Origin: Chamaea fasciata
Taxonomy: Eukaryota > Chordata > Aves > Passeriformes > Sylviidae
DNA: 64,000 nucleotides
Direction: 5' to 3'
Assembly: GCA_029207755.1 (NCBI GenBank)
Contig: JARCOQ010000007.1
Span: 43,853,656 to 43,917,655, forward strand
Both the position numbers and the translations under genes were made by a program. The notes under the pieces were generated by a model. That model was given only the letters and a program-made list of their open reading frames with translations, made no database searches and was not told where the DNA came from. Of the stretch, positions 1 through 12,940 are shown one piece after another; position 1 is the stretch's first letter; every line of letters starts with the position of its first letter.

Positions 1-639
1 TCAAAGTAGCTACTGTGCTCATATATGTGTGGTAGGATTTCAGAGATGCCTGTATTCTTAGGACTGTTCTTTCTTCCATGAAATTTGCTGTTCTCTAGTA
101 TAACATTTCCCTTTTTCACCACAGAAGGTGAAGTTTGTTGGGATGAACTTTGTCTAAAGAAATCTACATCTTTATGTATTTAGTATATCATGAGAACGAC
201 CAGGTTAAAAATGCCAAATTTGTAGATCCTTTTAGGATTATTAATAACAGCCATTTACCAGGGTTATTTACAAATATTTTTCTTGTTATTATAATGTTCC
301 TATACCCAGTGGAATAACTAGGTATACATCAGGAAACGAACAGCAAGTGGGGAGGTCAAGATTTTTTTTGAGTGACTAACCACAACAAATTTTTAATGTG
401 ATTAGTGGATGCTTGTAGTCCATTGAAAACTCATAAGAGGAATTTTAGAAATCAGTTAAAAACAGTTAAGTTCAGATATTTCCTGTATCAGTCTATCTAA
501 GTAAAGTTGCCAATGGAATCTGTCCTTAAGTCCCCTGAAAATTAGTTTTGAAATTTATAATCAGTTCAAAATTCTGAGTTAAATTAATTAATTAAACATT
601 TTAAAGAATTTTCATGTTTGAATATAAGTTGTTACAATA
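1..639. other. Noncoding AT-rich sequence
   Basis: Nothing recognisable is present. All six frames are broken by frequent stop codons, and there is no repeat family I can name. Confidence 0.6.
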
Positions 640-1580
640 TATTTGACATCCCTACAGGAACAGAGAATATCACACAGACTAGAATGTATATGTGAAGGTT
701 TGGCACATCAAAATGGCATCTAAAACTTGATGCCAAGCCAGAAGTCATTAAAAAATATGAGAACAGAGTGAAGACAGATGTTTACTTGAAATGTTGTTTC
801 AGTGAGAAGCTTAAGTTTGAAGGAACATGCTATATGAGATTCAGAATTCACCCCTAAACGTAAAGACTTAATTCGACTTTACAAAGATGGAGTAAAGTTC
901 ATTTCTGTTTCTTAAAATCTGATTCCAGAAAGACAGTTAATTGCTTGCAGCATATATTTCTTGTAGTGATTCCTGAAAATAGAGCAATAACTGTACCAAA
1001 AGATCTAGGACAAAGCAGGAATATGCAAGAGTTCATCATGGTAAGCGATTACTAGCTTGTAGTCTCTCCATTTCCCTTATTAGTTTCTCTTCATGTTGAA
1101 ACTGCATCAGCTCAGGCTAAGGAAAGCAAGACTTTTGAACTTTGGTGAATTTCTTCAAGCATCTCAAACTACTTCATTAGAATATGTGCACAAGCACCAG
1201 CAGTCCGCACAGTCATGTTTTAAGGGAAAATATCAGATACTGATGTTACTTTATGGAGAGCCTCATACTAAGAATGTAAAGATCCACTGGATTACAGACT
1301 GTCCACAGGAGCAATACCTGGTTTCTCTACCTTGATCAGGCTAAGTCAGTATTTAAGTGAAATTTGCTCAGACTGACAAATCAGAGGCTTTGCTTCCACA
1401 CATGCTGAAATATACTGCTGTGGACACTTTTTGGAATTTAAAATACAAAGCCTGTGGCATTGAACCCATTTCCAAGAGTAAATGTGTACCAAACAGGGCT
1501 TTTTTTCAAGGTCATATTTTTCAAGGTGGGCAACTAAAATTCACCATTCTGCTGAAGTTCTTTGGATGCCACTCCTAGTA
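640..1580 (+). pseudogene. Cluster of coding-like fragments, possible decayed pseudogene or transposon ORF
   Basis: Several open stretches on the plus strand follow each other closely but in different frames. One of about 44 codons starts near 727 (begins KLDAKPEVIKKYENRVKTDV). A short one lies near 860-915 (RKDLIRLYKDGVKFISVS). Another ends at the stop near 1053 and includes IPENRAITVPKDLGQ. An 80-codon frame runs 1093-1335 and a 73-codon frame runs 1357-1578. The amino-acid content is mixed and protein-like, not the low-complexity content typical of chance frames in AT-rich DNA. No start codon, common frame or poly(A) tail ties them together, and I do not recognise the protein. It could be a frameshifted retropseudogene, an old transposon ORF, or coincidence. 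Confidence 0.25.
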
Positions 1581-1690
1581 AATAAGCAGGGCTGCAAAGA
1601 TGTGCTTTCTAATATGTGTTCCCAAGCATGCTTATGTCCTGTAAGCAGAAGAGCCAGATTCATGAAACATCCTGTCTTTGGCCTCATGTG

Positions 1691-4017
1691 ATTTATGAGT
1701 AGAATTTCTGAAGAAGGCCAGTGCAATTTTCTTCTACCAGTTGCATGTGGTGTATTTGATGTAATTGGAGAATGAAGAGAGAAGTGCTGGGATTAACACA
1801 GTAATTTCCTGCACTGAACTGAAACCTTGCTAATCAATTTTAAGTAACCAGCTAATGCATTTATGTAATAAACCAATCAATCTCAAATGCCCATTTTACC
1901 ATTTGGATTGAATTTAATATCCCAACATGCAATTAATTGACATTATTGACAATGGTTTGAACATGAAATTGGTGATTTGATATTAAAATTGGTGTTCTGT
2001 GCCTGAAAACCATTTTCTAATAAATTCACTATCATTAACTAATTCCTTCATATTATTCTGCAGGACAAGTAAAATATAAAATACTAACTAACTTGGAAAG
2101 CATGAATATCTGGGATTTTGACCACAAAATTCCTGACCTAGGTTCTGTTCCAAATATTTTGGAAAAAACCCCAACCAAGCAGAACATTTTAAACAAATGC
2201 TATCAGCAAATCTTTTCCTATAAATAAAAAGGCTAATAATATTTTGCAGTATATTCAACAGATATGAAATCTGGGCTGAGTCTATCTTTGTTTGAGACAT
2301 TTTCTGTTACATTTAATGCTACTAAGAACTATGTACTTAAATCTTGTAAATTTTCACAACTAGCATGATACTAGCATTTCTGCAGTAAAGATAGAAAATG
2401 TCTAGAAATGATACACATACAAATGTGTGTCACAGAATAAAGCAAGCACTGTTATTTAGGGCAAACAGAAGTTTAGACAACCAAAACTTTAACTAGCTGG
2501 CCCATCCTGAACTTTTTTGTGTGTGAAATTTGATATGCTTCAAAGCCTCCTGGGTAGAAGAGACCTGCTTCACCAAGAGAGGGCCAATATTTCAGCTGAA
2601 CAATTTATCTGTTAGACACCAAGATCCATCTACATCATGGCAGAACTAGCTTTTGTTATCAGTAACCTATCTTTTCTATTTGGTTAACTGTTCTAGCCAT
2701 TAATAATCCCAATTATGGCAGTTACAAAACTTTCCTTGACAGCTTATTCCATTGCTTTGTTTAACTCCTCTTTCAGCAGTAAATCCTTTGTCCTAATATT
2801 TAGCCTACATTTTTCTCACTGAAGCTCAAGGCAATTATTTCTTGTACTGTCTTCCTTGACGATGAAGTACAATTAATCTCTTTCTTCTTTATACATCCTT
2901 TTATGTTTCTGCAGTCTTCCCCAAAGTACTGTTATATAATTCATTCATATTATTTATTTCTTTCTCAGCACATAGATAGTAAATAAAACATGAATGACTG
3001 AAAACAGGAGATTCAGAAAGGAGTGTGTGTGTGTGTGCCTTTGAACATTCATATATATATATATATATTTTTTTTAAATCACAAAACCAATCTATATTAT
3101 CTAAAGCACAACTTTCTTTGAAATTCACAGGACTGTTCAAAGCCATTGACACATTGTGACCCGATTGCAGGCTAATTATTTACCTTCCTAAGTACAATCC
3201 TTTAACACATCAGGATGAAATAACATTATCAAGAGGAAATAAAGTACATAAATGCAGTTACCAATAATTCAAATAAGAGGGAAAATGTACATAGATCCCT
3301 TTAAAATTCTTTGAATGTTTATATTTCTGGAATTTCAATTAACTAGCAGAAATCTCTTTATTCACATGCAATGATTGTAAATTGTACCTGATTTCGAGTC
3401 AGTACATTGATATTGTTAAAATCTGTATGTTTTGTAGCTAAATAAAACCAGCTGAATTTAGGATGGTTTACAAACATAGGGAAAATATTTTTACTACAAA
3501 CTTTAAACACTTATTACACCCAAAGCAATTTTATTTGAATATCTTGAATATTGAATGCTCTGTACTAAAACTGCAGTAAAATTGAAAGTTTTTACACAGT
3601 ATTACATGATGATGTACCATACTGAGTATCTTATATGAGCATAAAAGACATCATGTTTTAGGATATAAGCACTTTTTAGACATCAGGTGTTAACCTTTGT
3701 CCTATATAATTTGACTAGTGAGTGTTTAAATGTGTCTCTTGCAAGTCATATTCTCTGTGCTATCAGTCTCTCTCACTGAAACTCAGTTGGCTTCAAGAAC
3801 CCACCTGGTTTCAGTAGTGACAAAGATAACTTCCATACGAAATATCTTGTACTCCAATAGGCAACCCACTCATCCAAGTTAGGGGTGGTAGAGTTTGATT
3901 AGTCTTTATCACTGTAAGGGGGAAAGTTCTCATGACCATTGCAAACTGGTATGTCCTTCTTATGACAGATAGCAATATTATCAAGCTCATGAATCTCTAC
4001 ATAGAGACAGAATGGGA
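1691..4017. other. Noncoding AT-rich sequence with one microsatellite
   Basis: No gene is visible. The only distinct element is the TG and TA dinucleotide tract near 3.02-3.07 kb, listed separately. Short open frames here are not supported by splice sites or composition. Confidence 0.6.
3023..3069. repeat. (GT)n and (AT)n microsatellite
   Basis: A GT run at 3023-3037 is followed after a short spacer by an AT run at about 3050-3068 leading into T8. Such compound dinucleotide tracts are usually length-polymorphic. Confidence 0.85.
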
Positions 4018-4398
4018 AGCTGGGGAGCTGGGATTTTTTAGCCAGGAGAAAAGGAGACCCAGATGTGACCTTATCACTCTCAACAACTCCCTGAAAGGTG
4101 ATTGTAGTCAGGTGGGGGTAGGTCTCTTTCTGCAGGCAGCAACTGACATAACGAGGCGACACAGTCTTAAGTGTGCCAAGGGAAATGTAGGCTGGATATC
4201 AGGAAAACGTTTTTACAGAAAGGTTGCTAAAATACTGGAATGGTCTGCCCGGAGAGGTGGTGGAATCACCATCCCTGGATGGGTTTAAAAAAGACTGGAT
4301 GTGGCATTCATTGCCGTGGTTTAATTGAGGTATTAGGGCTGGGTTGGACTCCATGATCTTGAAGGTCTCTTCCAACCTTGTGATTCTGTGAGTTTATG
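4018..4398 (+). mobile_element. CR1 LINE fragment, 3' end
   Basis: CR1 is the dominant non-LTR retrotransposon of birds, and copies are usually truncated at the 5' end, as here. The sequence begins with the block matching 'gagctggg..tt..agcc.ggagaa.agga', the C-terminal part of ORF2. It continues through the 3' untranslated region, with 'tggtctgcccggagaggtgg' and 'caccatccctggatgggttt' among the typical stretches. It ends at 'gggttggactccatgatctt', 'ggtctcttccaacc' and one clear terminal unit ATTCTGTG at 4383-4390. A 118-codon frame at 3932-4288 and an 87-codon frame on the other strand fall largely inside this element and are not genes. The copy is diverged from consensus and is therefore inactive. 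Confidence 0.93.
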
Positions 4399-7300
4399 AA
4401 TTATTTGGTCATTCTGGTGTGAGACACAGTTAAACAGTGCGTGACCTGGAAGACTTCAATGCAGAAGTGAACAGCTTTGTCAGTGAAATCATGTATTTCT
4501 CTACACAGACATTTTGAAGACTTTTTAAATCCCTGATCCTGGTCAAAGCCTTTCTGGTTTCAATAGGCAATTATATGATGTTCACCATATTCGTGTCCTG
4601 AAAAGAACCAGGTGAGTGTTAAAAGGTCTTGCTGTGCAGGTAGTATGCTCTCATAATTCATCCATTATTTGACGTTTTTTACTTTTCCCCCATATTACAC
4701 AAATTTAACACATATTATGACATCTTGGGCTCTACCTGGGAAAGAATTGATTTCCTGTACTAGGATATGATCTAATAAATGTGAAGGTTGTTTGGTAGCT
4801 CTTTACATTCAGTAAAAAATGGCAGTGACAGTATGAACATGTGCCTAAGAAGAATAAAGTTTTCTCACACTTAATGTTTCATCTATAGCACATGAACACT
4901 ACATTTTTTCTGGTCCCAAGACAGATTTTGTTTATTAATTCAAGGTGAGATCTGGTCAGGGCAAATGGAAGGATGATGGGATGCACAGGATTCTGTTTAT
5001 GAAGTTAAAGAGGGGAGGGGAAATGTAAAGCAGATACAAGCCTGTGCTCAAAGATGAATCATTATTTTTATTAAGTATAAAAATAAAAATATTAAAATAT
5101 CTTGCTAAAGATATGCATATGTATAAATCTTTGCACTTGGGACTTTCTAAATATTTTAGAAAGATTTTAATAGTGTACCTGTTGGAGCTAGGGAAAGAGA
5201 TGTTGATCTGGTAGAATCACCTGATGCACCTCTTTCCCAGAATGTGAGGATTCTTTACTTCCACCCCCAGTGGTGAGTGAGAGGGTATAGAACAACAGCC
5301 TAGACATGCCCACATGGCTCCAGCCTTCTCCCCTCAAGTCTAGTGAGAAAAACATCTGTTCTGTGAAAAATATATCTTCATTATATAGTTTATTTATGGA
5401 AGAAATACAAAGTACACAAGAAAAAGCTTTAAATGTAAGATGTTTATGCATGGGAAACTTGAAATTCTGCAAGCTGAAGTAACATCTGAAGGTCTTTTAA
5501 AATATGTGAAAAGGAAGAAAAGTAATTTGAGAAGACTCACAATAAAAGTGTTATTATTTACTTGATTTAATAGATATTATTGTGGTTCAGTATACTTCCT
5601 TACATTTTGAGGATCAATCGCATGTTATAATCAAACCTGTAGCACCCAGACCATGGTGAGGTTACACAGGTTTCAAGTAAAATACCTTAAATTACTTTCA
5701 GACATTTTAAAGATCTATCTTACCCTCAAATGTGAAATGCATCTATAGCAATAGAAAACAAGCTAAATTATTGATTGAAATTATCCATTTGGAGCATTTG
5801 AAGTAAATATAGGTTACTGAATCACAACAGAGTTTGGCTGTCCAGCTAATAGCACAGAACAATATGAAGGGGATAAAAAACATAAGGTGTGACCATAGGT
5901 TAACTAGATTCTAGGCATGTACTTCTATTTTCCCTGTTAATATTGAATGCTTTAGTCAAGATCCTGGTTTAAAAATTACTCTTTACATGCTGAGACAAAT
6001 CTATTTATATTTGATCTAATAAAAATTAAATCACTGAGTTCGCAAGACTGAATGTTTTCATAGGGGAAGGGAAGAGTTTGGGAGTGGTGAGGAAGTGAAT
6101 CATCATCATTATGGACTGCTGATGAGTATCTTCTCTGCAGATATTCCTAAGAAAACTGGAAACAGCTTTATGACTTTATTCTGGGCAGAATGATTAGTGA
6201 TTAATCATCCTCCATAACAGAGAAATATTCATATTCATTATTCCTATACATAAGCAATACAGCCTTACATAAGTAATTTGAGAAACACAGATGGGATCAT
6301 CACCCGAGTGGAGGATACATAATCTACTTTAAATTCATTTCCTGTCCTAGAAAGAAATGAGAAAGTTGTGGGGGCTTTGTTTGTGTGGTTCGTTTGAGCT
6401 GGTTTTTTTTGCTTGTTTTTATATTTGTTTCTTTCTTTAAACTTTTATTTAGAGGCTTTTTGAATTTAGCAGTATGCTTGAAAGCTATCATGCATGTCTT
6501 CTAAATGAGATAGGAAAAAAGTCACCCATGCTTGTTCTTCCGTTTTCTTGACCCTGCTTAGAGTAAGACAGCCCCTGGCTAGAGCATAAATCAGATTGAA
6601 AGAAAATCCTTTGTGCTGATGTGACTGAAGACAAACAAAAAAAGATGTTGGGATAAAGAACATTAAAACAAGAACAGAAAAGCACTCTCAGCTGATTCTT
6701 CTCTCCAGATAGAACCAATCCTGTCAATCACAGTTGCTGTCTCTGTGCTTGTGTGAATGGTCTACTGAGGCAAAGGTTCCTGCTACGTACAGAAGGTCTT
6801 GTGTATCATTTAGAGAAACAGATGCAGTTCTCTGATGACAGGCAGAGAAGAATTTCTGTCTCCTTAGGTGGTGAACTTAGCTGTGATGGCAGCTGGCCTA
6901 GTGCCCCCCTTGGCCTTTTACCAGAGTGCTGTCAGATGTTCCAGCCATCATATTCCCAGGCACTTTCACCATTTCCTTGGGTCTGAATCCAGACAGAGAT
7001 TTTCTGTCTCAGGATTTCTTGACACATATCTCAGTGCAGACCCTCTGCACAGCACCCACTACCAAGATTTAACTGTTACTTTCCGGGCTAATTCTGACTC
7101 CTCAGATGCCTTCTGGAGCCTCAATATGCAATTGCTTAAATGGCAATAGTGGCTTTCCATCATTCCTTGCCTTTGAGGTCACATGAATTATGTTATTTCA
7201 CTGCTCAGGTTTCCCTATTTCTTTTGGACTCCTCTAGGGTTTGTCTTTCAATTTTGTTTAAAAAGGATTTTTAAAAGCCTCTTTTTTTTTCTGTGTGCTT

Positions 7301-8796
7301 GTTTATGGTATAGAATGCCAAAATTAGGCAAGTCTTTTTGCAGGATAGTCTGCAAACACATGTGTGAGCACAGATACCTACGGTCACTCTGCTAGGGTCC
7401 AAGATCAGCCTGATTTTTGGTAAATATCAGGCAAATCACATATTGGATATTAGTGTATTATCTCTTACACCTGTAAGAATAAAAAAAACACCTCTTCTAG
7501 GTGCTGTGTTCATGGAACATGTTTTTTACAGCTCTAAGGTTATGAAAAACCTCACCTTGATATATTTAGAAATCCTGTACCAATTTTTTTTATTTTATAT
7601 ATAAAATTTATATATATCCGTCAAATTACAACATTCTCTTCCCCTCCCCTGTTTAATTTTTTTTTTTTTTTTTACATTTCATTTAAAATTAAAGAGACAG
7701 AGAAGCAAGGCTATGTCTGATAGCAAGGATCTTACTGTTAATACAGTGCAAAACTCTTTAAAGAATTCAAACAAGTCAAATCAGTAGTGAATCTAAAAAA
7801 AAAAAAAGATTTGTGTCAGCTTGCTTTGGTAGATGAAAATGCTTTCATTATGAATTTTGCTTTCAAAATACATTCTTTGTTCTCCAGTTATGTGATATGA
7901 TTAATTCTGTTGCTTTGTATGTCTAAATAAGCTTGATTTTTTTAGATGAAGTGTAGGGGAAACTCATACTTGACTAATGGATCCTGTGTGGTTGTTTCTG
8001 CTCCTTCTTGGCCAGCAAAGTAACAATACTTGATATTTGTGTTATCATCTGATAATTAGGTGCAAAACCACTTTCCAAATATTTTTAAACAAAGCTGTTG
8101 GAATTTAGGTAGGCAATGTTCACTTTTAGTCACAAGTGGCAGACAACCAAAATATATAGAGCTTGTTTATTTTTTAAAGTCATCCCACTCATAAACAGAT
8201 TTTTGAATGAACATTATACATGGTCTCATGTAGCCTGTTCCTTATAGTAGCTGCTGAGAGCTGCCTACTTTTGAAACCATAGCTACTATGACATAAATAA
8301 ATAGAATTTTTTGTCTTTGAAGTCAGCTCTGGCTCTTGAACACACTAGAATACATGGCCCAGGACTCCCTTTAAAATATGTGCTGAGGGAAATCACAATG
8401 ATTTCTTCCAATCCAGAAGTACATTTTCTTCAGAAATCACTTCAGAAATTAGGCCAATAATATCTACCTCTGTTACGCAGGTAGACATAATTAGTACAAA
8501 TGAGCTACTGTCAGGAAAACAGAAGCTCTTTCTTACCCTCTGTGCATCACTTATAATTGTTTTTATGTTAAAGTGCATTGATTAAAATGTCTCTGTCACC
8601 AGATTTCTGGGACCATATACAGTGTGTCAATTTGACTAAAAATTGCAACATTGCAAGAAAAGAATCCAACAAAACAGCTAAATACATTCTGCCCTTATGA
8701 AAATACAATTCTTCTTTTTAAAAATTGAGCGTACTAGATAACAAAAACCTACTTGGTTTCTAATGCAGTTATAGGTATTTGGGTGGTATTTGTTTG
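4399..8796. other. Noncoding sequence
   Basis: No gene is visible. A 45-nt segment at 4567-4611 is bounded by 'tttcaatag' and 'gtgagt' and is open in one frame, but such pairs are expected by chance. The stretch 6740-7150 is less AT-rich than its surroundings and carries overlapping open frames of 77 and 93 codons, which I cannot assign. A T17 run lies at 7657-7673. Confidence 0.55.
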
Positions 8797-8858
8797 GGGG
8801 TATTTTTGGGGTTTTTTTTTGGCTTGTTGGTTTTTGTTTTTGTGGTTTTTTTTTTTTT

Positions 8859-8894
<36 letters not shown>
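8797..8894. repeat. T/G-rich low-complexity tract ending in T35
   Basis: The tract begins with 'tatttttggggttttttttt' and becomes an uninterrupted run of 35 T at 8860-8894. Two long frames overlapping it (90 and 82 codons) are composed of Phe, Gly and Trp and are artefacts of the repeat. I see no polyadenylation signal beside it that would mark it as the tail of a minus-strand retrocopy. Run length is uncertain because homopolymers of this size are prone to sequencing error. Confidence 0.85.
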
Positions 8895-8897
<3 letters not shown>

Positions 8898-10716
8898 GCA
8901 TGTTCTTGGACAAACTACAAAATCCCAGAGACAGGTCAGAGTTTGTTAGTCTGGGAGATGATAAGATATTTGAGTCTCCAGAGTCATATATATGTGCCTT
9001 TGTGTGTGTATATATTCTCTGCTAGCCTTCAAAAATAGAAATCTTGTTGGAGTTTGTCTTCAAACATTTGCCTTAGGTAATTTAACCCAAAACAAGGTAA
9101 AATGTAAGACAGAGGAAAATCATAGAGAATAATTTACAGTGAAAGAATCAGTTAAATTTGAAAATAGCTATTAAAGCAATCTTTATCAAGAAAAAAAGTA
9201 CAAAAATAAATGAGATTTAGTTTTGAAACTCAATTACCATATTATCTCTAAATATCCAGAACAAAGGCTTGGACAGTCTCCAAAACATTAATCATTATTA
9301 TGGTACTCTGATGTTTGATCAAAAGTTGGTTTGTTTATTTAATTTTGTTTCATTTTGTTCATCTTTCCACTGCTTTGTTTAAATATGTTCTACATGGTTT
9401 TGTTGGAAAGAACTATTTTATTTTGCACAAAGAGGATTCTTTGGAACAACATTCCACTGAAAGCAAAAAAAGCATGAGATTGCAACATTTCCTACCCTTT
9501 CTAGAAAGAGATTCACCTGTCTCAGCTTTCCTCTTCCTTCTCTCCTTTTCTCGTCTCGCAAGTCTGTCCTTGTAATAGTCTGTTCTTTCTAGTACTGGAT
9601 ACTTACTGTATATTCTACAAAGTACTTCTAATGTTTTAATATTAGAAGTATTAGAGAAAAAAAAATTAAACATATATTTCCCTGAAATCAGAAGCCACTC
9701 AAAGCCAAAATATTCTGCATGAAAATGATCTAAAGATAGTAACAGTGCTTTTGCACCAGATACATATAATAGTGTACAGTTTCTTAGTATTTCAACACTT
9801 CTAAGATATTGTTTTCAGATTTCCATGGATAAAACTCTGAAGTTCTTATTGACTCTCTCAAAAAATAGCACTAGAATTTTAAATTAGGAGTTTCAAGTAG
9901 GGTTTTCATACTCCCTGAAAGAGTTTCTACTCAAAAAGTAAGGTAGGAATTCTTAGAGTTGACTAAAAATTGAGCCTTTTTTCTTTTCTCTTGGAGAGAT
10001 ACAGTCAAATAACTTCTGATTTCTGGTGGCTTCATAACTGTTATTCATATTCATTCCACTATTTTATGTTTTCCTGGTATAAGTAGCAGGATGTTTGCGT
10101 GTTCTTGCTTTAATATGGTATAGTGCTGTCAAAGGTAATAAATGCAAAACTAGTACTGATACTAATAATGAGTGAAGGTTTTCATAATCAACTGTGAAAA
10201 TGAATCACAATTTTCAAGTGCAAAAATGCAGTGGTAATTTCCGAAGAGGTGTTAGTGTATGGTGCAATCCATGGACTCTTGTAATGCTTTATATCATTCT
10301 CCATTCTTCTTCAGAGACCAAACTGTTCTAACTGTGTGTGGAGAGACTTGCATTTCTCACTCCTTGGAGAAGAGAAAAAAAGAAGCAAAAGATTCTCATG
10401 CCTCTCTCAGTTAGGAAAAGACGTGCGAATGTAAAAAATAGGTCTGTGTTCCACTGCTGCTGTAAACAAACTAGCAAAGAGAGGGAAGAAAGGCAACTCT
10501 CTAAGGAAACACAGAAGAAAATGGTTCCTCGTCTGCATTAGGCTGCAGTTCAAGGAAGTAACAGAGTTAGGAAGAGATGTGGAATGACACCCGTCTCTCT
10601 GCCGCTGGCAGTGGGAATGCCCTCACCTGTTTGCAATTCATTCTCCCTGTTAGGGTTGCTGTAAATTGGCTGTAAGAATGTTATAGCTATCTCCCCTTGA
10701 CACATTTGCCATGGCA

Positions 10717-10755
10717 CATATATATATATGTGTGTGTGTGTAAGTGTAAGTGTAA
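10717..10755. repeat. (TA)n(TG)n microsatellite with TGTAAG units
   Basis: A TA run passes directly into a TG run up to about 10740. Three imperfect copies of a six-base unit (gtaagt/tgtaag) follow to about 10755. This is a simple-sequence locus with no coding meaning, although it lies inside a 105-codon minus-strand frame. Confidence 0.8.
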
Positions 10756-11642
10756 GTTTACTTCTCCTACTCACTGAGGCCTTTACAAAAATCCTTTTTA
10801 GTTGTTTAGCCAATATTTTCCTTTCTGTCATATCCTTGTGAAACTGATGTATATAACAGTAGTCCACAATTTATTTCATTCAGTGTAAGAGAGAAATGCC
10901 TTCCTTTGTCTTGTCCTTTAGTGTTTGAGTCAGATAACCAAGGAATGCACTAATCCTATAAGATATAATTATGTTCCCAAGAAAGTTGCACAGGCACATC
11001 TCAACAAAAAGAAATTCTCTTTTCAGTGGAAATAGACACAATTATTTTTATTCTCATATCAAGAAAAATAACCAAGTAATTAGGGGGTATTTTTATATAT
11101 AATTTCAAAAATTTTAACAGTACAGGAAAATTAAAAAACAGTTGCCCAGTTCTGAATCAACTTCTAAAATGCAATATCTTCTCCTCCAAAAAAATCCACA
11201 ATTTTTCAAAAGTTGTCCATCAACATAGCATACTGAAGACTAAATGATTTTGCTTTGAAATTTAGTTTCTGTTTATTTTAAAACCTTTAAAATTGCAGTT
11301 ATGTATGAGGAACTTTATTTATATGAGCACAAAGTTATTGCTGTAATAAAAGAGGTCTGAGAAGGCTGCAGTGACAGCATTATTTAATATAAGTTATCCA
11401 TGTCTACTTATTTCTTACAGAGACTATGGAATCAAGCCTAGGACAACTATGGATATTTAAACTAGACATCTCAAGGGAATATGTTCATTTTACTACTAGC
11501 ACAATCAACACTACAGATTTCCCGTAGGTCCTTGTGAATTTGAAGCTGGGCAGTTAGGAAAAGTGTTTGAAGGCTCGTAAGATACCTGAATGCCATTGTT
11601 CAAACAAGTAGAAGAAAATGAACTCTGATATTTTGATACCCT

Positions 11643-11676
11643 AAACCAAGGAAATTTATAAACCAAGGAGATTTAT
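11643..11676. repeat. 17-bp tandem duplication
   Basis: Two adjacent copies of a 17-base unit, at 11643-11659 and 11660-11676, differ at one position (aaaccaaggaaatttat versus aaaccaaggagatttat). This is a small local duplication, probably from replication slippage. Confidence 0.85.
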
Positions 11677-12891
11677 AAAGTTAGAAATATATTACACAAA
11701 AAAAGTAATTTCTCATGGCCTATGTGACTCCAGAAGGACAACTAATTAAGGAAATAATAATTTTTTGATGTGAAAATAATGAATTTACTGTACTTTCAAA
11801 GACTTTTTTAACTTCTTCACGTACTAGGTGGCTTTGGTTTTCTTTTTTTTTTTTTTTCTAATGGTGAAGGCATAAAGTTTTCAATAGGTTGGGACACATT
11901 ATCTCTAGGTTTAACGTGGGAAATAAATTTATGAAAAACAACTGGTAAAATGCTTCAGAGGTATGTTTTGATCAGGAATCTCTGTGGAAGAGTGAAAACA
12001 AAGAAATGTACTTATGTCTAAAAATATTGAGGGTTTTAAGGCCTGTCATCTTGAACACTGAATGAAGAAATCATATATTAATAAAGCAATGCTGTGCATT
12101 ACCCAGTAGAATAAGTAATAATTTCATTGTAAGAACACATGCAAGAACACAAATCTCTGTATCATTTATATAAAGTTATTCAAGCAAAAATGCCACTAAT
12201 TTGCTTTGAATTTCCCACTCCTGGCCAATATAGTGTTCATGTCTGAGGCACCTTTTTCATATATTCTTATGAATGTAAGGAACCCCCAAAATAGTGAAAG
12301 AAATTAATAATTTCAAGCAATAACAACAAAAGAAAGCAAACAAAACCAAAACAGAACCAGAAAACAATCTGTATTGTTACAATATGAAACAGTTCAATGA
12401 AACAGGAAGATTAGCTTAAAATAGTAGAGAAAAATTACGGAATGGGTAAGAATATTGTTGGGAAAGTCCTCATTCAATGCAAGTAGTTGTCTAGAATCAT
12501 CTTGTTTAGCTTCAAACCTCAGATTTCTGGGAAATGGCAAAAGAGCATCAGATCAACATAAATAACAAGTCAACATTTGAGTAAAACTAAATAAAACTTC
12601 ACACTTGTTTGTACTAAGGTATGTTCCTTCGCAATAGTTACTTGCATTATCCTCCTTCCTTTTAAAAAACCCTGAAACAATATATTAGATATTAAATTCT
12701 TCAGGAAGTTAAGTATGTTTACAGACATACTTCAAAAACATACATTCATCACAAATAGCTCAAAATTTGATTGCTGGTTTAGACTGTCTATCCTCCACTG
12801 TTCATTGCTAAGGATTTTTTTCCCCATGTAGTGTATAATGAATAGTCTGGAAAGCTGCATTATTCTTGCTGTTGGCTTTTTTTGTTGCTTT

Positions 12892-12940
12892 TATTATTCA
12901 TTATTATTAGTAGTAGCAGTAGTAGTAGCAGTAGTAGTAC
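12892..12940. repeat. Trinucleotide repeat (TTA)n to (TAG)n with CAG interruptions
   Basis: TTA units change into TAG units broken by two CAG units (tagtagcagtagtagtagca). All frames are blocked or repetitive, and this is a microsatellite. Confidence 0.85.

Larger units (their letters stand above)
8895..12891. other. Noncoding AT-rich sequence with minor simple repeats
   Basis: No gene is visible. It contains the (TA)n(TG)n tract at 10.7 kb, a T15 run at 11843-11857 and a short 17-bp tandem duplication at 11643-11676, all listed or noted elsewhere. Confidence 0.6.

Noticed and set aside
3932..4288. 118-codon plus-strand frame
   Set aside because: It runs through the CR1 3' end and its 5' flank, including the CR1 untranslated region, so it is not a gene.
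4567..4611. 45-nt segment between 'tttcaatag' and GTGAGT, open in one frame
   Set aside because: The acceptor is weak, the peptide is unrecognised, and short acceptor-donor pairs of this quality are expected several times by chance in 64 kb.
8860..8894. T35 as the poly(A) tail of a minus-strand processed pseudogene
   Set aside because: No polyadenylation signal or coding-like sequence adjoins it on the expected side, and it grades into other T/G repeats.
8753..9038. Phe/Gly-rich frames resembling a membrane protein
   Set aside because: They are direct translation of the T/G-rich low-complexity tract.
12892..12940. Regular spacing of CAG within TAG repeats as an array-type feature
   Set aside because: It is a plain trinucleotide microsatellite. 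No CRISPR-like repeat and spacer structure exists anywhere in the window, and the DNA is avian.
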